NCBI GenBank assembly: GCA_910584665.1
Contig: CAJUBL010000007.1
Span: 1-63,346, forward strand
DNA: 63,346 nt
Direction of reading: 5' to 3'
From: an uncultured Muribaculaceae bacterium
Lineage (GTDB): Bacteria; Bacteroidota; Bacteroidia; Bacteroidales; Muribaculaceae
Shown here: one piece after another, positions 44,161-54,100 of the stretch
How positions within the stretch are numbered: the first letter of the stretch is position 1
How the letters are laid out: each line of letters starts with the position of its first letter
Made by a program: the position numbers and the translations under genes
Notes under the pieces: model-generated
Databases searched by the model: none
What the model was told of the DNA's origin: nothing
The model's input: only the letters and a program-made list of their open reading frames with translations

Positions 44161-45933
44161 CTACCAACCGGGGTTGTTCTCAAGTCCGGTCTTCCACACT
44201 TCCTCCTCGGGAATGGGATAAAGATACATGCGGGGTTCAAACACACGTGTCTGGGCTACCTTACGGCTGATTGTCCCGTCGGCGGCTACATTGATACCGT
44301 AGATGGGGCGCGACAGAGCCTCAACAGCCACATTCCAGCGGCGCACATCCCACGGACGGTGCTCCTCGAAAGCGAACTCTACAGTGCGCTCCTTGTGTAT
44401 GAAATTGCGCATGGCATCCTTGTCCCTGAGGTCGGTACGGTCGGCGACATTACCGGTGATACCGGCACGGTGCCGCACGGCGTCGAGCATGTCATATACC
44501 TCCTGGCAGGGTCCGTCGATCTCGTTCACAGCCTCAGCTATATTGAGCAGAATCTCGGCGTAACGTATGATTGTCCAGGGACGGCGCGAGGTGCCGCCAT
44601 GGTTGCTCGACAGGATGGTGGCCGGAATATACTTGCGCATATAGTAGCCTGTCGGTGTGGCATTGGCGTTACCAATGGGGTTGTCGGCCATGCCGGGACG
44701 CACATCGATGGTGCTGTTGACACGCATCGTTCCCCAGGGCTGCCCCTGATAAAGGACGGTGCCGGCAAGGCGCGGATCACGATCTGACCACATGTCAGAC
44801 TCGCTGTAACCGCTGGCCGCATTCACCGCAGGTCCCTCGGCACCGGTGCCGGGATAAACGGGAGCTCCGGTAAGATCATACTCGACAAAAGGCGACGAAC
44901 CGTCGATCATGTCATACATATCGACAAGATTCTGTGACGGACAGTTACCGCCGCGGCCGCCTTCACCTACAGGGGTGTCGGCTGCGATATTGCTCCAGTT
45001 TATATCGCCGTCATTGCGGAAGAATATCGTCTCCCTGTTGTTGCCCGAATATATGGTGAAAAGCAGGGCGTTGACATAGTTGTCGGTACCCGATGCATTC
45101 TCGGCGCTGAACAGAGAGAAGTCCGAACCATACCGGGTGATAAAATCACGTGACGCTTCGGCGGCATCCTCCCAGGTGATCCCGCTCTCGGCTGCATAGC
45201 GGGGTGAGGCCATGTAAAGCCTGATGCGCGCGGCCAGAGCCGATGCCGCAGGCTGTGACAGGCGTCCGGCACGTGCCGATGCCCAGGCGGTGCTGTAGTC
45301 GAGCAGGTCAGGCTCACACTCGGCAAGCTCCTTAAGAATAAAGTCCACCACATACTCCCTGGTTGTAGGACGCTTTGTATAGGGCGTTATCATATCCTCT
45401 TCGGGATCGAGCACGTCGGTGATCACCGGTATAGGACCGAAACGCAGGAACATCTCCCAATAGAAGTAAGCGCGGAAGAAACGTGCCTCGGCAGTGAAGA
45501 TCTTCACATACCCGGCATGCTGCTCGTCAGTATTGCGGGGATTTTTGGGGACGGTATTTATCTTGGCAAGCACCTGATTGCATTTTCTTATGCCACGGTA
45601 GCGTGACTCCCAGGTATCTATGAGCTCCGAACTGCCGCCGTTGGCATAGTAGTTGCCTATATTGAATGATGTGCGGGTACCGCCTGTGGCAAATGATGTC
45701 TCAGCGAGGTCTGTGGCGGCGTCGAGCCATGACTCGTTGACACGCAGAGCGCCATGACGAAGGAAGTTGTAGGTGTCATAGTGGAATTGCTCGAACATGT
45801 TCCAGTCGGCAAATACCTTTTCCTCGGTGAGCTCGTTGCTGGGCTGCTTGTCAAGGAAATCGCTGCACGATGCCAGCGACAGCGATGCGCCGGCCAGCAC
45901 CGATACCGCGATATATCTGATTGACTTTTTCAT
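44161..45933 (-). CDS. SusD/RagB-family lipoprotein, PUL2 pair A
   Basis: The start is ATG at 45933 (MKKSIRYIAVS), 14 nt after the SusC stop; ATG at 45942 is also possible. 590 residues. Lipobox LSLASC, then SDFLDKQPSNELTEEKVFADW, IRKCNQVLAKI, FFRAYFYWEMFLRFGPIPVI, RYAEILLNIAEAVNEIDG, HKERTVEFAFEEHRPWDVRRW, and the ending MYLYPIPEEEVWKTGLENNPGW. It differs strongly in sequence from the pair B SusD, so the pairs probably bind different arabinan fragments (inference). Confidence 0.94.
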   Translation of the reverse strand: MKKSIRYIAVSVLAGASLSLASCSDFLDKQPSNELTEEKVFADWNMFEQFHYDTYNFLRHGALRVNESWLDAATDLAETSFATGGTRTSFNIGNYYANGGSSELIDTWESRYRGIRKCNQVLAKINTVPKNPRNTDEQHAGYVKIFTAEARFFRAYFYWEMFLRFGPIPVITDVLDPEEDMITPYTKRPTTREYVVDFILKELAECEPDLLDYSTAWASARAGRLSQPAASALAARIRLYMASPRYAAESGITWEDAAEASRDFITRYGSDFSLFSAENASGTDNYVNALLFTIYSGNNRETIFFRNDGDINWSNIAADTPVGEGGRGGNCPSQNLVDMYDMIDGSSPFVEYDLTGAPVYPGTGAEGPAVNAASGYSESDMWSDRDPRLAGTVLYQGQPWGTMRVNSTIDVRPGMADNPIGNANATPTGYYMRKYIPATILSSNHGGTSRRPWTIIRYAEILLNIAEAVNEIDGPCQEVYDMLDAVRHRAGITGNVADRTDLRDKDAMRNFIHKERTVEFAFEEHRPWDVRRWNVAVEALSRPIYGINVAADGTISRKVAQTRVFEPRMYLYPIPEEEVWKTGLENNPGW

Positions 45934-45947
45934 ATTTCTCATGATGA

Positions 45948-48900
45948 TTAGAATGTTACGTTTACTCCGAAGTTGACCGTCCTGCACAGCGGGTAACGGT
46001 TGGAACCGTTGCTCTCGGGATCGGTGAGACCGCCGAGATGATCCCATGTCACGAGGTTGTTGGCATTCACATAGATACGGCACTGGCTCATATAGGCATG
46101 CCTTATCCACTTCTCGGGCAGAGTGTACGACAGTTCGATATTCTTCAGACGGCAGAACGATCCGTTCTTGAGGAAGAAAGAGTTCTGACGCTGGTTATGA
46201 TCACCGTAATTGTCATAATGGAGCAGAGGATACTTTGCATTGGCCAGATTCTGAGCCTCGCTCACTGCCGGATTCCAACGCTCAAGATGATGTTCCTTAA
46301 CCTTGCCGCCGGCCACAAAGGCATACATTGCCTCGGCATCATAATAACGGCTCACATGGTCCACACCCTGGAACATCACCGAGAATCCTATTCCTTTCCA
46401 GCTGGCTCCCAGAGAGACCGCATAGGTGTTCTCGGGCACATCGCTGTAACCGATGAATGTCTCGTCACGGTCATCGATGAAACCGTCGCCGTTCATATCG
46501 CGGTATTTCAGGTCACCCACATGTGTGGTCCCGAATGTCGACTGCGGCAGCCTGCCTCCGTCGATATCGGCCTGGGTTATGAAACCGTCGGCTATGAGGC
46601 CGAAATACTGGCCGATGGGATGTCCTTCGCGTTTGCGGTAGGCGGTCTTCGATGCCGGCTCGTCCATGCACGTTATCTCGTTCTGCGCATGAGAGAATGT
46701 GAGACCTATGTTATAGCTGAAATCCTTACCGATGAAATCATTGTAATGCAGCTCGATCTCATAGCCTTTGTTGGTGGTCTTGCCGAGGTTGCCGGCCGCC
46801 GAGGTCACACCGAACCACCACGGACGGGTAAGATACTCGGTGAGGATATCATTGCGCTTCTCATAGAACAGATCGATGTTACCCGACAGGCGGTTGTTCA
46901 GGAAACCGAACTCAAGACCCGCATTATACTTGTGGGCACGCTCCCAGGTAACGCCATAGTTGGGATACTGCTGTTCGAATATTCCGGTGACACCCGAGTT
47001 GCCGAACATATAATCATTGTCTATCTGCGACCAGCGCTGCTCGTAGAGAAAACGCTGCTGCACACCGGCAATCTGGTAGATATCATTACCTACCTGGCCA
47101 TAGCTGGCCCTCAGTTTCAGATTGTTGAGCCAGCCTGCGGTGCGGTTCATAAACTCCTCCTGCGTGATACGCCATCCGAGAGAGAACGAGGGGAAGAAAC
47201 CGTAACGCTTGCCCTTGCGGAAATTCTCAGAGCCATTGTAACCGGCATTGAACTCAAAGAGGTAACGGTTGTCATAGGCATATGTCACACGGCCTACAAT
47301 ACCCTGATAACGTTTGGCCAGGTCGCTCTGACGGCGATAGTCGTTCTGCATATACAGCACCATGGCGGTGACATCGTGGACCTCGCCGAACACACGCTTA
47401 TAGTTCAGCTGAGCCTCCATGTAAAGTTTATAAAGAGTAAAACTGTCTCGGCCTGACGACAGCTGTGTGTCCTTGTTGAAACGGTTATAGGCATCGACCG
47501 ATTCATAATTATCACGGTCGTTAAGCTCATAGGTTGCAAAATCCTTGGTATAGTTGGTACGGTGATAGCTCTCGTAGTCAAACGACAGCATGGCTCGGGC
47601 GCTCAGGCCGGGAGTGAGCCAGTCCATCTTATAGTCGGCGATGAAGTTGGTCTCGTTGATTGTGTTGACTCCCTTATAATAGCCTCCGTCGGCCAGTGTG
47701 GCATACACGTTCTGCTGATATTGCGATGATCCGCCGTAAAGTTTTTTCATCTCGTCGCCGTTCTTAACCTCATAGGCTATGGGAAACAGCCAGCCCGGTG
47801 TGTGGTTGAGCTGATAGAACACATTGCTGTAGTCGGATTCCTCACGTGAATTAGGTCCGCGACGCTCCTCGAAACGGGTACCGAAATTAACCGAGAACGT
47901 GAGATCCCTGGTAAGGAAGAAGTCGGCGTTGGCACGGAAACCGTAACGTTTGAAGTTGATGCTCGACGAGTTGCCGTAAGGGTCATTGCTCAGATTCCTG
48001 AACAGAGACTCCTGATCGTAATACTCAAGCGAAGCATAGTAACGCATGCGCTTAGTACCGCCGCGCACACTCGCATTGTAACGCTGTGACGGAGCCGATG
48101 AACGCAGTATCTCGTCATACCAGTCCACATCAGGATAAAGCAGTGCGTCAACACCCGACAGAGTGCCGGCAACCGACTGACGGTACATGTCGATGTCATG
48201 GGCCGAATACTGGGACGGGAGTCCGTCATTGGCAAGAGCCTCCTCAAGCAGAGTCACCGACTGATATGAGTCAAGATACGTGTCCTTGCGGGTAGGAGTC
48301 TGCCACTGCCAGCTGGCGGTGAGGCTTACCACAGGTTTCTGCTCCTTACCGCGCTTGGTGGTTATGAGCATCACACCGTTCGCACCGCGCACACCATACA
48401 CGGCTGTCGCCGAGGCATCCTTCAGAACCGAAATTGTCTCGATGTCATCAGGAGCGATCTGCGAGAACGAGCGTTCGATTCCGTCAACAAGGATAAGCGG
48501 CTGGGCATCACCGGCAAAAGTGGCACGCCCACGTATGTAGATCGACGCGTCATCGGCACCAGGAGCGCCTGAAGCCTGAGAGGTTATCACACCCGGTATC
48601 TTACCCGATATGGCCTGCGACAGGTTGGCCGACGGTGACTGCAGGAGATCCTTGGAGCTTACCTGCGAGATAGCGCCCACCACCGACTCTTTCTTCTGCT
48701 GGCCGTAACCGACCACGACAACCTCCTCAAGAGCGGCCGCCGACTCCCTGAGGACCACCTCAATGCTCGTCTTGCCGTCAAGACGCACATCCTGCGGTTC
48801 GAAGCCTACATAGCTTACCGAGAGGACAGCGCTCTCCGGATCCTTTATAAATAGTACGAATTCACCGTTAAAATTGGTTGCCGCACCTGTCGAGGTTCCC

Positions 48901-49073
48901 TTCTCGATAACACTGGCACCGATAAGAGGTTCTCCGGTTGAATCCTTGACAACGCCGGTCACCTGTGTCTGGGATGATGCATACTGCACTCCCAGAAACA
49001 TTATGAAAGCGGGCAGCAGGAAACGTAACAGTCCGATACGTTTTCCAATGGCTGTACTGCGTTGATTATTCAT
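45948..49073 (-). CDS. SusC/RagA-family TonB-dependent receptor, PUL2 pair A
   Basis: 1041 residues with a signal peptide (LLRFLLPAFIMFLGVQYASS). The carboxypeptidase-D-like domain is VTGVVKDSTGEPLIGASV, and the TonB-box region is EEVVVVGYGQQKKES. The plug carries DIETISVLKDASATAVYGVRGANGVMLITTKRG, and the barrel ends in NFGVNVTF. It follows the LamG-type surface protein gene after 27 nt. It has the canonical features of glycan importers. Confidence 0.95.
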   Translation of the reverse strand: MNNQRSTAIGKRIGLLRFLLPAFIMFLGVQYASSQTQVTGVVKDSTGEPLIGASVIEKGTSTGAATNFNGEFVLFIKDPESAVLSVSYVGFEPQDVRLDGKTSIEVVLRESAAALEEVVVVGYGQQKKESVVGAISQVSSKDLLQSPSANLSQAISGKIPGVITSQASGAPGADDASIYIRGRATFAGDAQPLILVDGIERSFSQIAPDDIETISVLKDASATAVYGVRGANGVMLITTKRGKEQKPVVSLTASWQWQTPTRKDTYLDSYQSVTLLEEALANDGLPSQYSAHDIDMYRQSVAGTLSGVDALLYPDVDWYDEILRSSAPSQRYNASVRGGTKRMRYYASLEYYDQESLFRNLSNDPYGNSSSINFKRYGFRANADFFLTRDLTFSVNFGTRFEERRGPNSREESDYSNVFYQLNHTPGWLFPIAYEVKNGDEMKKLYGGSSQYQQNVYATLADGGYYKGVNTINETNFIADYKMDWLTPGLSARAMLSFDYESYHRTNYTKDFATYELNDRDNYESVDAYNRFNKDTQLSSGRDSFTLYKLYMEAQLNYKRVFGEVHDVTAMVLYMQNDYRRQSDLAKRYQGIVGRVTYAYDNRYLFEFNAGYNGSENFRKGKRYGFFPSFSLGWRITQEEFMNRTAGWLNNLKLRASYGQVGNDIYQIAGVQQRFLYEQRWSQIDNDYMFGNSGVTGIFEQQYPNYGVTWERAHKYNAGLEFGFLNNRLSGNIDLFYEKRNDILTEYLTRPWWFGVTSAAGNLGKTTNKGYEIELHYNDFIGKDFSYNIGLTFSHAQNEITCMDEPASKTAYRKREGHPIGQYFGLIADGFITQADIDGGRLPQSTFGTTHVGDLKYRDMNGDGFIDDRDETFIGYSDVPENTYAVSLGASWKGIGFSVMFQGVDHVSRYYDAEAMYAFVAGGKVKEHHLERWNPAVSEAQNLANAKYPLLHYDNYGDHNQRQNSFFLKNGSFCRLKNIELSYTLPEKWIRHAYMSQCRIYVNANNLVTWDHLGGLTDPESNGSNRYPLCRTVNFGVNVTF

Positions 49074-49100
49074 GATAATATAATGTGATTAAAGGTTTGA

Positions 49101-50987
49101 TTATTTATACACAGGTACATAGGTAAAACACTGTGCCGGTTTCAGTATAAAATGTGAACCGTCGACTATAAGGAACGCCCGTACGGCCTGTGTACCGCCT
49201 CCACACTCAGCCCACAGGCTCTCATTATATCCGGTACCGTCGGTTGCCACGGCGTTGCTCGTGTATGTCACTTTATTGCCCGAGCGTTCTATCCTGACAT
49301 TGACATCGGCTCCCTCCATGTCGGCACGGAATTTGGCCCAGTCGTCACTGCCTACATCGTCATACCCTCCGCCGCTCGTCCAGTTAGCCGCATTATATGC
49401 ATCACCCCAGCCATAAAGGTCTGAACGTACCACAAAATACTCGGCATAGCCATCTCCGCCACGGTCGGCATCGGTCGACACACATGCACACCAGTTGTTC
49501 CAGTTACCGCCGCCGCTCGTGTGATTGACCAGCTGCAGGTTAAGGCTCATACCGGGATTGATCACAAAATAATCGGAAAATGCCGTCCACCAGCCCGATG
49601 AATTGTCGGTCGCGCCCACGGTAGCCGATGTTATCTCCACAGGCCAGAAAGCATGTATGCCGTCCCGGTGAAGCTCAAGATAGGAGCCGTCGGTAATAAG
49701 GAACGCACGTATCACCTGAGTACCGTCACCGCATACTGCGGTAAACCTCTCGACATATTCAGTACCGCCGGCACATCTCGCCGTGGCTGTGACAAGAACC
49801 TGATCGCCCTGACGCTCGATATCTATGACAACCTCCGCACCCTCCATGTCGGCACGGAACTCAGACCACTCGTCATCACTTGCGGGATACCCGGTACTGG
49901 TCCAGTTGGCTCCGTTATATGCATCACCCCAGCCATAAAGGTCTGAACGTATGACAAAATACTCGGCATAGCCATCACTGTTACGGTCGGCATCGGTACA
50001 TACACACAGATTCCAGTTGTTCCAGTTACCGCCTCCGCTCGTATGGTTAGTGAAACTCAGACGCATGTTAGCGTCGGCCGGAATGCGGTAATAGTTTGAG
50101 AAGTGTGTCCACCACGCCCCTGAACAGTCCTGCAGTCCTACAGTGAGAACAGGAGTCTCGGTACAGTAGTCGAACGAACCGAAATCCACACCGCCTGGAC
50201 CTCCGCTTTCTCCGGGCAGACGGGGACGCTGTATTTCTTTGTCAGTCAACTGATTGCGATACAGCTTCAGATCATCGATCATCCATGGAGCGGTATCTGC
50301 GTCACCACCACGTCCTATATATAATGTAGATACATTATTCATGAAGTCCACAATCTTCGAGCAGTCAAAATCATCGACTTTTTTATCGGCCTTACGCTCT
50401 CCGTCCACATAGAGGCCATAACCGTCATTACGCACTGTAAGAGCTACATAATGCCACTCTCCGGGAGTGATATAGCCGCTTTTGTATTCGGCCGGACTGT
50501 TCTCACTCCACTCCCCGTCAACATTGCGGTAATTCAGCCAGCCGTTGGCAGTGATGTAAAAACGCCCGGAGGCATTGTCATTCTCAAATGCAATCAGAGC
50601 CCCCTCAAGATCCTGCGGGAGCGCCGTCCCGGTCTCTTCATCGGTAACTACAGGCTGGTTCATCCAGAAAGTGATGGAAGCACCGTTCTGGACCGTAACC
50701 TGCTTCAACGGATTGTTCAGTATTACATAGCCGTTGTCGAGCGAAAGTACCTTACCCTTCGTTCCGTCTTCGACTATCATGGGAATTTCTCCACCATCAT
50801 TGATTCCGGTCTTGAAAAGCAACGGATCGAGAACATCGTCATCAAACGTGTACTCGGCCACATTCTCCAGTTTGGGATAGATCTGCCCGGCCGCCGGTGG
50901 ATCGGCCTCACCCCAGTCCTGACAGGATGAACTCACCGCCATAGCAGACAATACTGCTACGAAACACATCCATTTCTTAGTCTTCAT
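49101..50987 (-). CDS. Surface glycan-binding lipoprotein: LamG domain plus two tandem repeats
   Basis: 628 residues; lipobox VSSSC (Cys 22). A LamG/concanavalin-like domain spans about 40-245 (ASITFWMNQPVV, SGRFYITANGWLNYR, PGEWHYVALTV, MIDDLKLYRNQ). Two tandem copies of a domain of about 160 residues follow (about 279-440 and 453-618). These share NHTSGGGNWNNW, DGYAEYFV(I/V)RSDLYGWG, FRADMEGA and the end QVIRAFLI / QAVRAFLI. Rich in Trp and Tyr, the repeats look like carbohydrate-binding modules; I do not recognise the family. It is the first gene of the PUL2 operon, directly behind the operator-like repeats. Confidence 0.8.
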   Translation of the reverse strand: MKTKKWMCFVAVLSAMAVSSSCQDWGEADPPAAGQIYPKLENVAEYTFDDDVLDPLLFKTGINDGGEIPMIVEDGTKGKVLSLDNGYVILNNPLKQVTVQNGASITFWMNQPVVTDEETGTALPQDLEGALIAFENDNASGRFYITANGWLNYRNVDGEWSENSPAEYKSGYITPGEWHYVALTVRNDGYGLYVDGERKADKKVDDFDCSKIVDFMNNVSTLYIGRGGDADTAPWMIDDLKLYRNQLTDKEIQRPRLPGESGGPGGVDFGSFDYCTETPVLTVGLQDCSGAWWTHFSNYYRIPADANMRLSFTNHTSGGGNWNNWNLCVCTDADRNSDGYAEYFVIRSDLYGWGDAYNGANWTSTGYPASDDEWSEFRADMEGAEVVIDIERQGDQVLVTATARCAGGTEYVERFTAVCGDGTQVIRAFLITDGSYLELHRDGIHAFWPVEITSATVGATDNSSGWWTAFSDYFVINPGMSLNLQLVNHTSGGGNWNNWCACVSTDADRGGDGYAEYFVVRSDLYGWGDAYNAANWTSGGGYDDVGSDDWAKFRADMEGADVNVRIERSGNKVTYTSNAVATDGTGYNESLWAECGGGTQAVRAFLIVDGSHFILKPAQCFTYVPVYK

Positions 50988-51083
50988 GTGAATTATTTAA
51001 GGTTAGTTTATTGATTGATTTCTAAAAATCAAATGAATCATAGGCTGTCCGGCTATCGGAAAAGAATCCTAAGCCAGACAACG

Positions 51084-51091
51084 CAAAATTA
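51084..51091 (-). promoter_or_regulatory. -7 box of the PUL2 operon
   Basis: TAATTTTG on the minus strand is a perfect TAnnTTTG, 97 nt before the surface-protein ATG. It lies just downstream of the paired TGGTGGAT words. Confidence 0.65.
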
Positions 51092-51110
51092 CACGGTCCC
51101 CCGCGCGCGA

Positions 51111-51138
51111 TGGTGGATATTCGGTCATTTGTGGTGGA
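51111..51138. promoter_or_regulatory. Direct repeat, probable HTCS binding site
   Basis: TGGTGGAT occurs at 51111-51118 and 51132-51139, exactly 21 bp apart (two helical turns, same face). It is placed 20-47 nt upstream of the PUL2 -7 box, where an AraC-type activator would act. Confidence 0.6.
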
Positions 51139-51171
51139 TTTTTTACATGTCCGCCACAATGAATATACATG

Positions 51172-54100
51172 TCAGCTGTTCAGCATAGCGCTCGGTGTGA
51201 CATTATACTGTCTGGTAAAGCATCTGGTAAAATACTTCGAATCATTGAAACCCACCTCGTAGGCTATCTCGCTTATGTTCATAGCACGTGTCTCTCGGTT
51301 CCGCAATATCAGCTCGCGGGCCATATTAAGTCTGTAATTCCTCACAAGCTGTCCCGCGCTCTGCCCCATCAGGCTCTGCAGCTTCTTGTTAAGCAGACTG
51401 CGGCTTATACCCAGCGACTCGGCAAAATCCCCCACTTCGAAGTAGGAATTCTTGTAGTTGTTCCTCACCGTTTCCATAACATGGTCCATGAACTTCTTGT
51501 CACGCGACTCGCCGGCAATCTCGAGCGTCGTGACATCCATACTCTCGGCGAAATTGTGCTGCAGACGGCGGCGTGTACGCAGTATCCCCTCAATACGCGC
51601 CAGAAGCACTCTCTCCTCGAACGGCTTCAGCAGGTAATCGTCGACACCTATACGGTAGCTGTCTATACGCGACTCGGTCGACGTCTTGGCTGTGAGCATA
51701 ATAAACGGAATATGGCTTATGGCAAAATTCTCCTTCACACGCCGCGACAGCTCCATACCGTCCATCACGGGCATCATGATATCACTCACGATCAGGTCGA
51801 CAGGCGTCGCGAGAAGCCGGTCGAGTGCCTCGGCGCCATCTGGCGCCTCGATTATATTATAGGTATCACTGAGAATCGACGTTATGAATTTTCTCATATC
51901 CTCGTTGTCCTCAACAACGAGGATAGTCGGGCGGTCTCCACCCGACTCGCCGGCATATGCCGGCTCGGCCCCGGTCTCAGCCGCCGTAATCTCGGACATA
52001 ACACTCTCCGAGACCGTCGTCACCGGAAGCACTACCCTGAAAGTACATCCTCCGCCACGGTTGTTACGGGCCGTGATAGTTCCGCCATATACCTCGGCTA
52101 TACTGCGGCACACATATAATCCTATACCGCTGTCACCGGCACCCGAGAAGGGATATTTCAGCTTGCTGTCACCCTGATAGAACCGGTCAAACACCCGCTC
52201 GAGATCGGCGTCTGCAATACCGCTGCCGGTATCGCTCACCCCTATATACAGCGACCCTTCCGTTCCGTCATCCATGCCGTCGGGGAGATAATCACAGGCG
52301 GCCGCATAAAGGGTGACGCGACCGCCGTCAGGAGTGTATTTGACTGCATTGGAGACAAGATTGACAATGATCTTGCGCAACGACTCGCTGTCAAACGCAA
52401 ACTCGTCACGCCAGAGCCGCATCAGACACCTCAGTTCTATATTCCGGTCAGCGGCGACCGACATGAATGGCGTCATTACCTCCTTTACAAAAAGCCTGAA
52501 GTTGCCACGCGTTATCATGAGCTCCATCTTGCCCGACTCTATCTTGCGGAAGTCCATAAGCTGGTTCACAAGCGTAAGCAGATACTTGGAATTCCGTTCC
52601 ACAAGCTGCAGCTGCTCTATCACCTTGGGGTTGGTGCTGAGTTTCAGAGCACGCTCTATAGGACCTATGATAAGGGTGATAGGAGTGCGGAACTCATGGG
52701 TGATATTTGTAAAAAACGACAGGCGGTCCACTGTCATCTCCTGTACCTGACGGTTCATCTCGGTAAGACGCTGCTTCTGCCGGTTTATCTCCTCGTTCTG
52801 AGCCACGAGCCGATCATTACGGTCGGCCAGTTCGTCGGCACGGCGCTCCACAAGCGCTTTCTGCTCGGCCAGCTGGGCCGTACTCTTCTCGATCTGTTTC
52901 CTGAGTTCACGACGTTGCCTCTTGAGCCCGGAGACCCTGCGTTTATAAAAAAAGGCGGCGGCCGCTACAAGTACAATTATCACAAGTGAGATAAACCACG
53001 GCGACTTGTAGAAATAAGGCCGCACCACGACATTCAGCTCAGTCACCGGAACATCCGGATCGCTTCCTCCTGCCATATATTTGACCTGCAGAACATAGTC
53101 TCCGGGAGACAGATTGGTATAACTTGCCCACCGGCGGTCAGGAGATACCGTGATCCACTCCTTGTCGAATCCGATGAGCCTGTAACAATATACCGCATTA
53201 TCGTTACGGCCGAAGTCCAGGGCCGAGAACTCGACAAGCAGCGAACGGTCGCGCTCATGGACAGTTATACGGTCACTATAGGCGATATCACAGTCCGTTA
53301 CCGTACTCCCGGCCGGATTGACCACATTGTTTCCTACAAGAAGACGGGTGAAGACTACCGGATTTCGGGAGACACGGATCTCTTCATTGTCAGGCTCGAT
53401 CTCCGCTATACCGCACGTAGACCCGAACAGCAGCCGTCCGTCCGATGTACGGTAAGCCGCGTTCCAGTAAAACTGATTGCAAGGTAATCCGTCGGCCGCA
53501 CTGTAATTCATAAAAGTTTCACTTACGGGATTGAAACACGAAAGCCCATTGATCGTAGCGACCCACAGATGTCCTGTGCCATCAACGGTGACACCCTTGA
53601 CAATATTGTTGCTGAGCCCGTCCGAAACGGTGTAAACCCTATACACGTACTCTCCGCTTCCATCACGCTCTCCACGGTAAATACCATGGCCGTTTGTACC
53701 TATCCACATTATACCGTCGGGTGTCTGGCAGAAACAGGTGGGCTTCTCTGACACCTCCGACATCGAATCATCAAGCCGGTAACGGAGATAACGGTACGGA
53801 AACGTCCCGTCAGGCCGACGCCTGTCAATATCGATTATCGTAAGACCGTCGGCACTGCCAAGCCACAACTGCCTCTCATCATCGATAAACGAACCTATGT
53901 AACCGAAAGCACGGTAATCGGCTCCCGGCAGCAGTGCCGGCCGTAACAGGCCCGAATCAGGATCATAGCACAGAACTCCCGCATTAGAGCCTACAAACAT
54001 ACGACCGGTAACAGTGTCATGACACAACACTCCGATATATGACATGTTAAGACCCGGCAGACAGTCGGTGGAAAGCCTCCTTACCCGCCGGTATGGCCTG

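Noticed and set aside
46038..47456. 472-codon open frame opposite a SusC gene
   Set aside because: Explained by codon bias on the opposite strand of an intact SusC; no start signal or homology is seen.
51169..52119. 316-codon open frame opposite the HTCS C-terminus
   Set aside because: The HTCS frame carries intact receiver and AraC motifs; the antisense protein has no recognisable feature.
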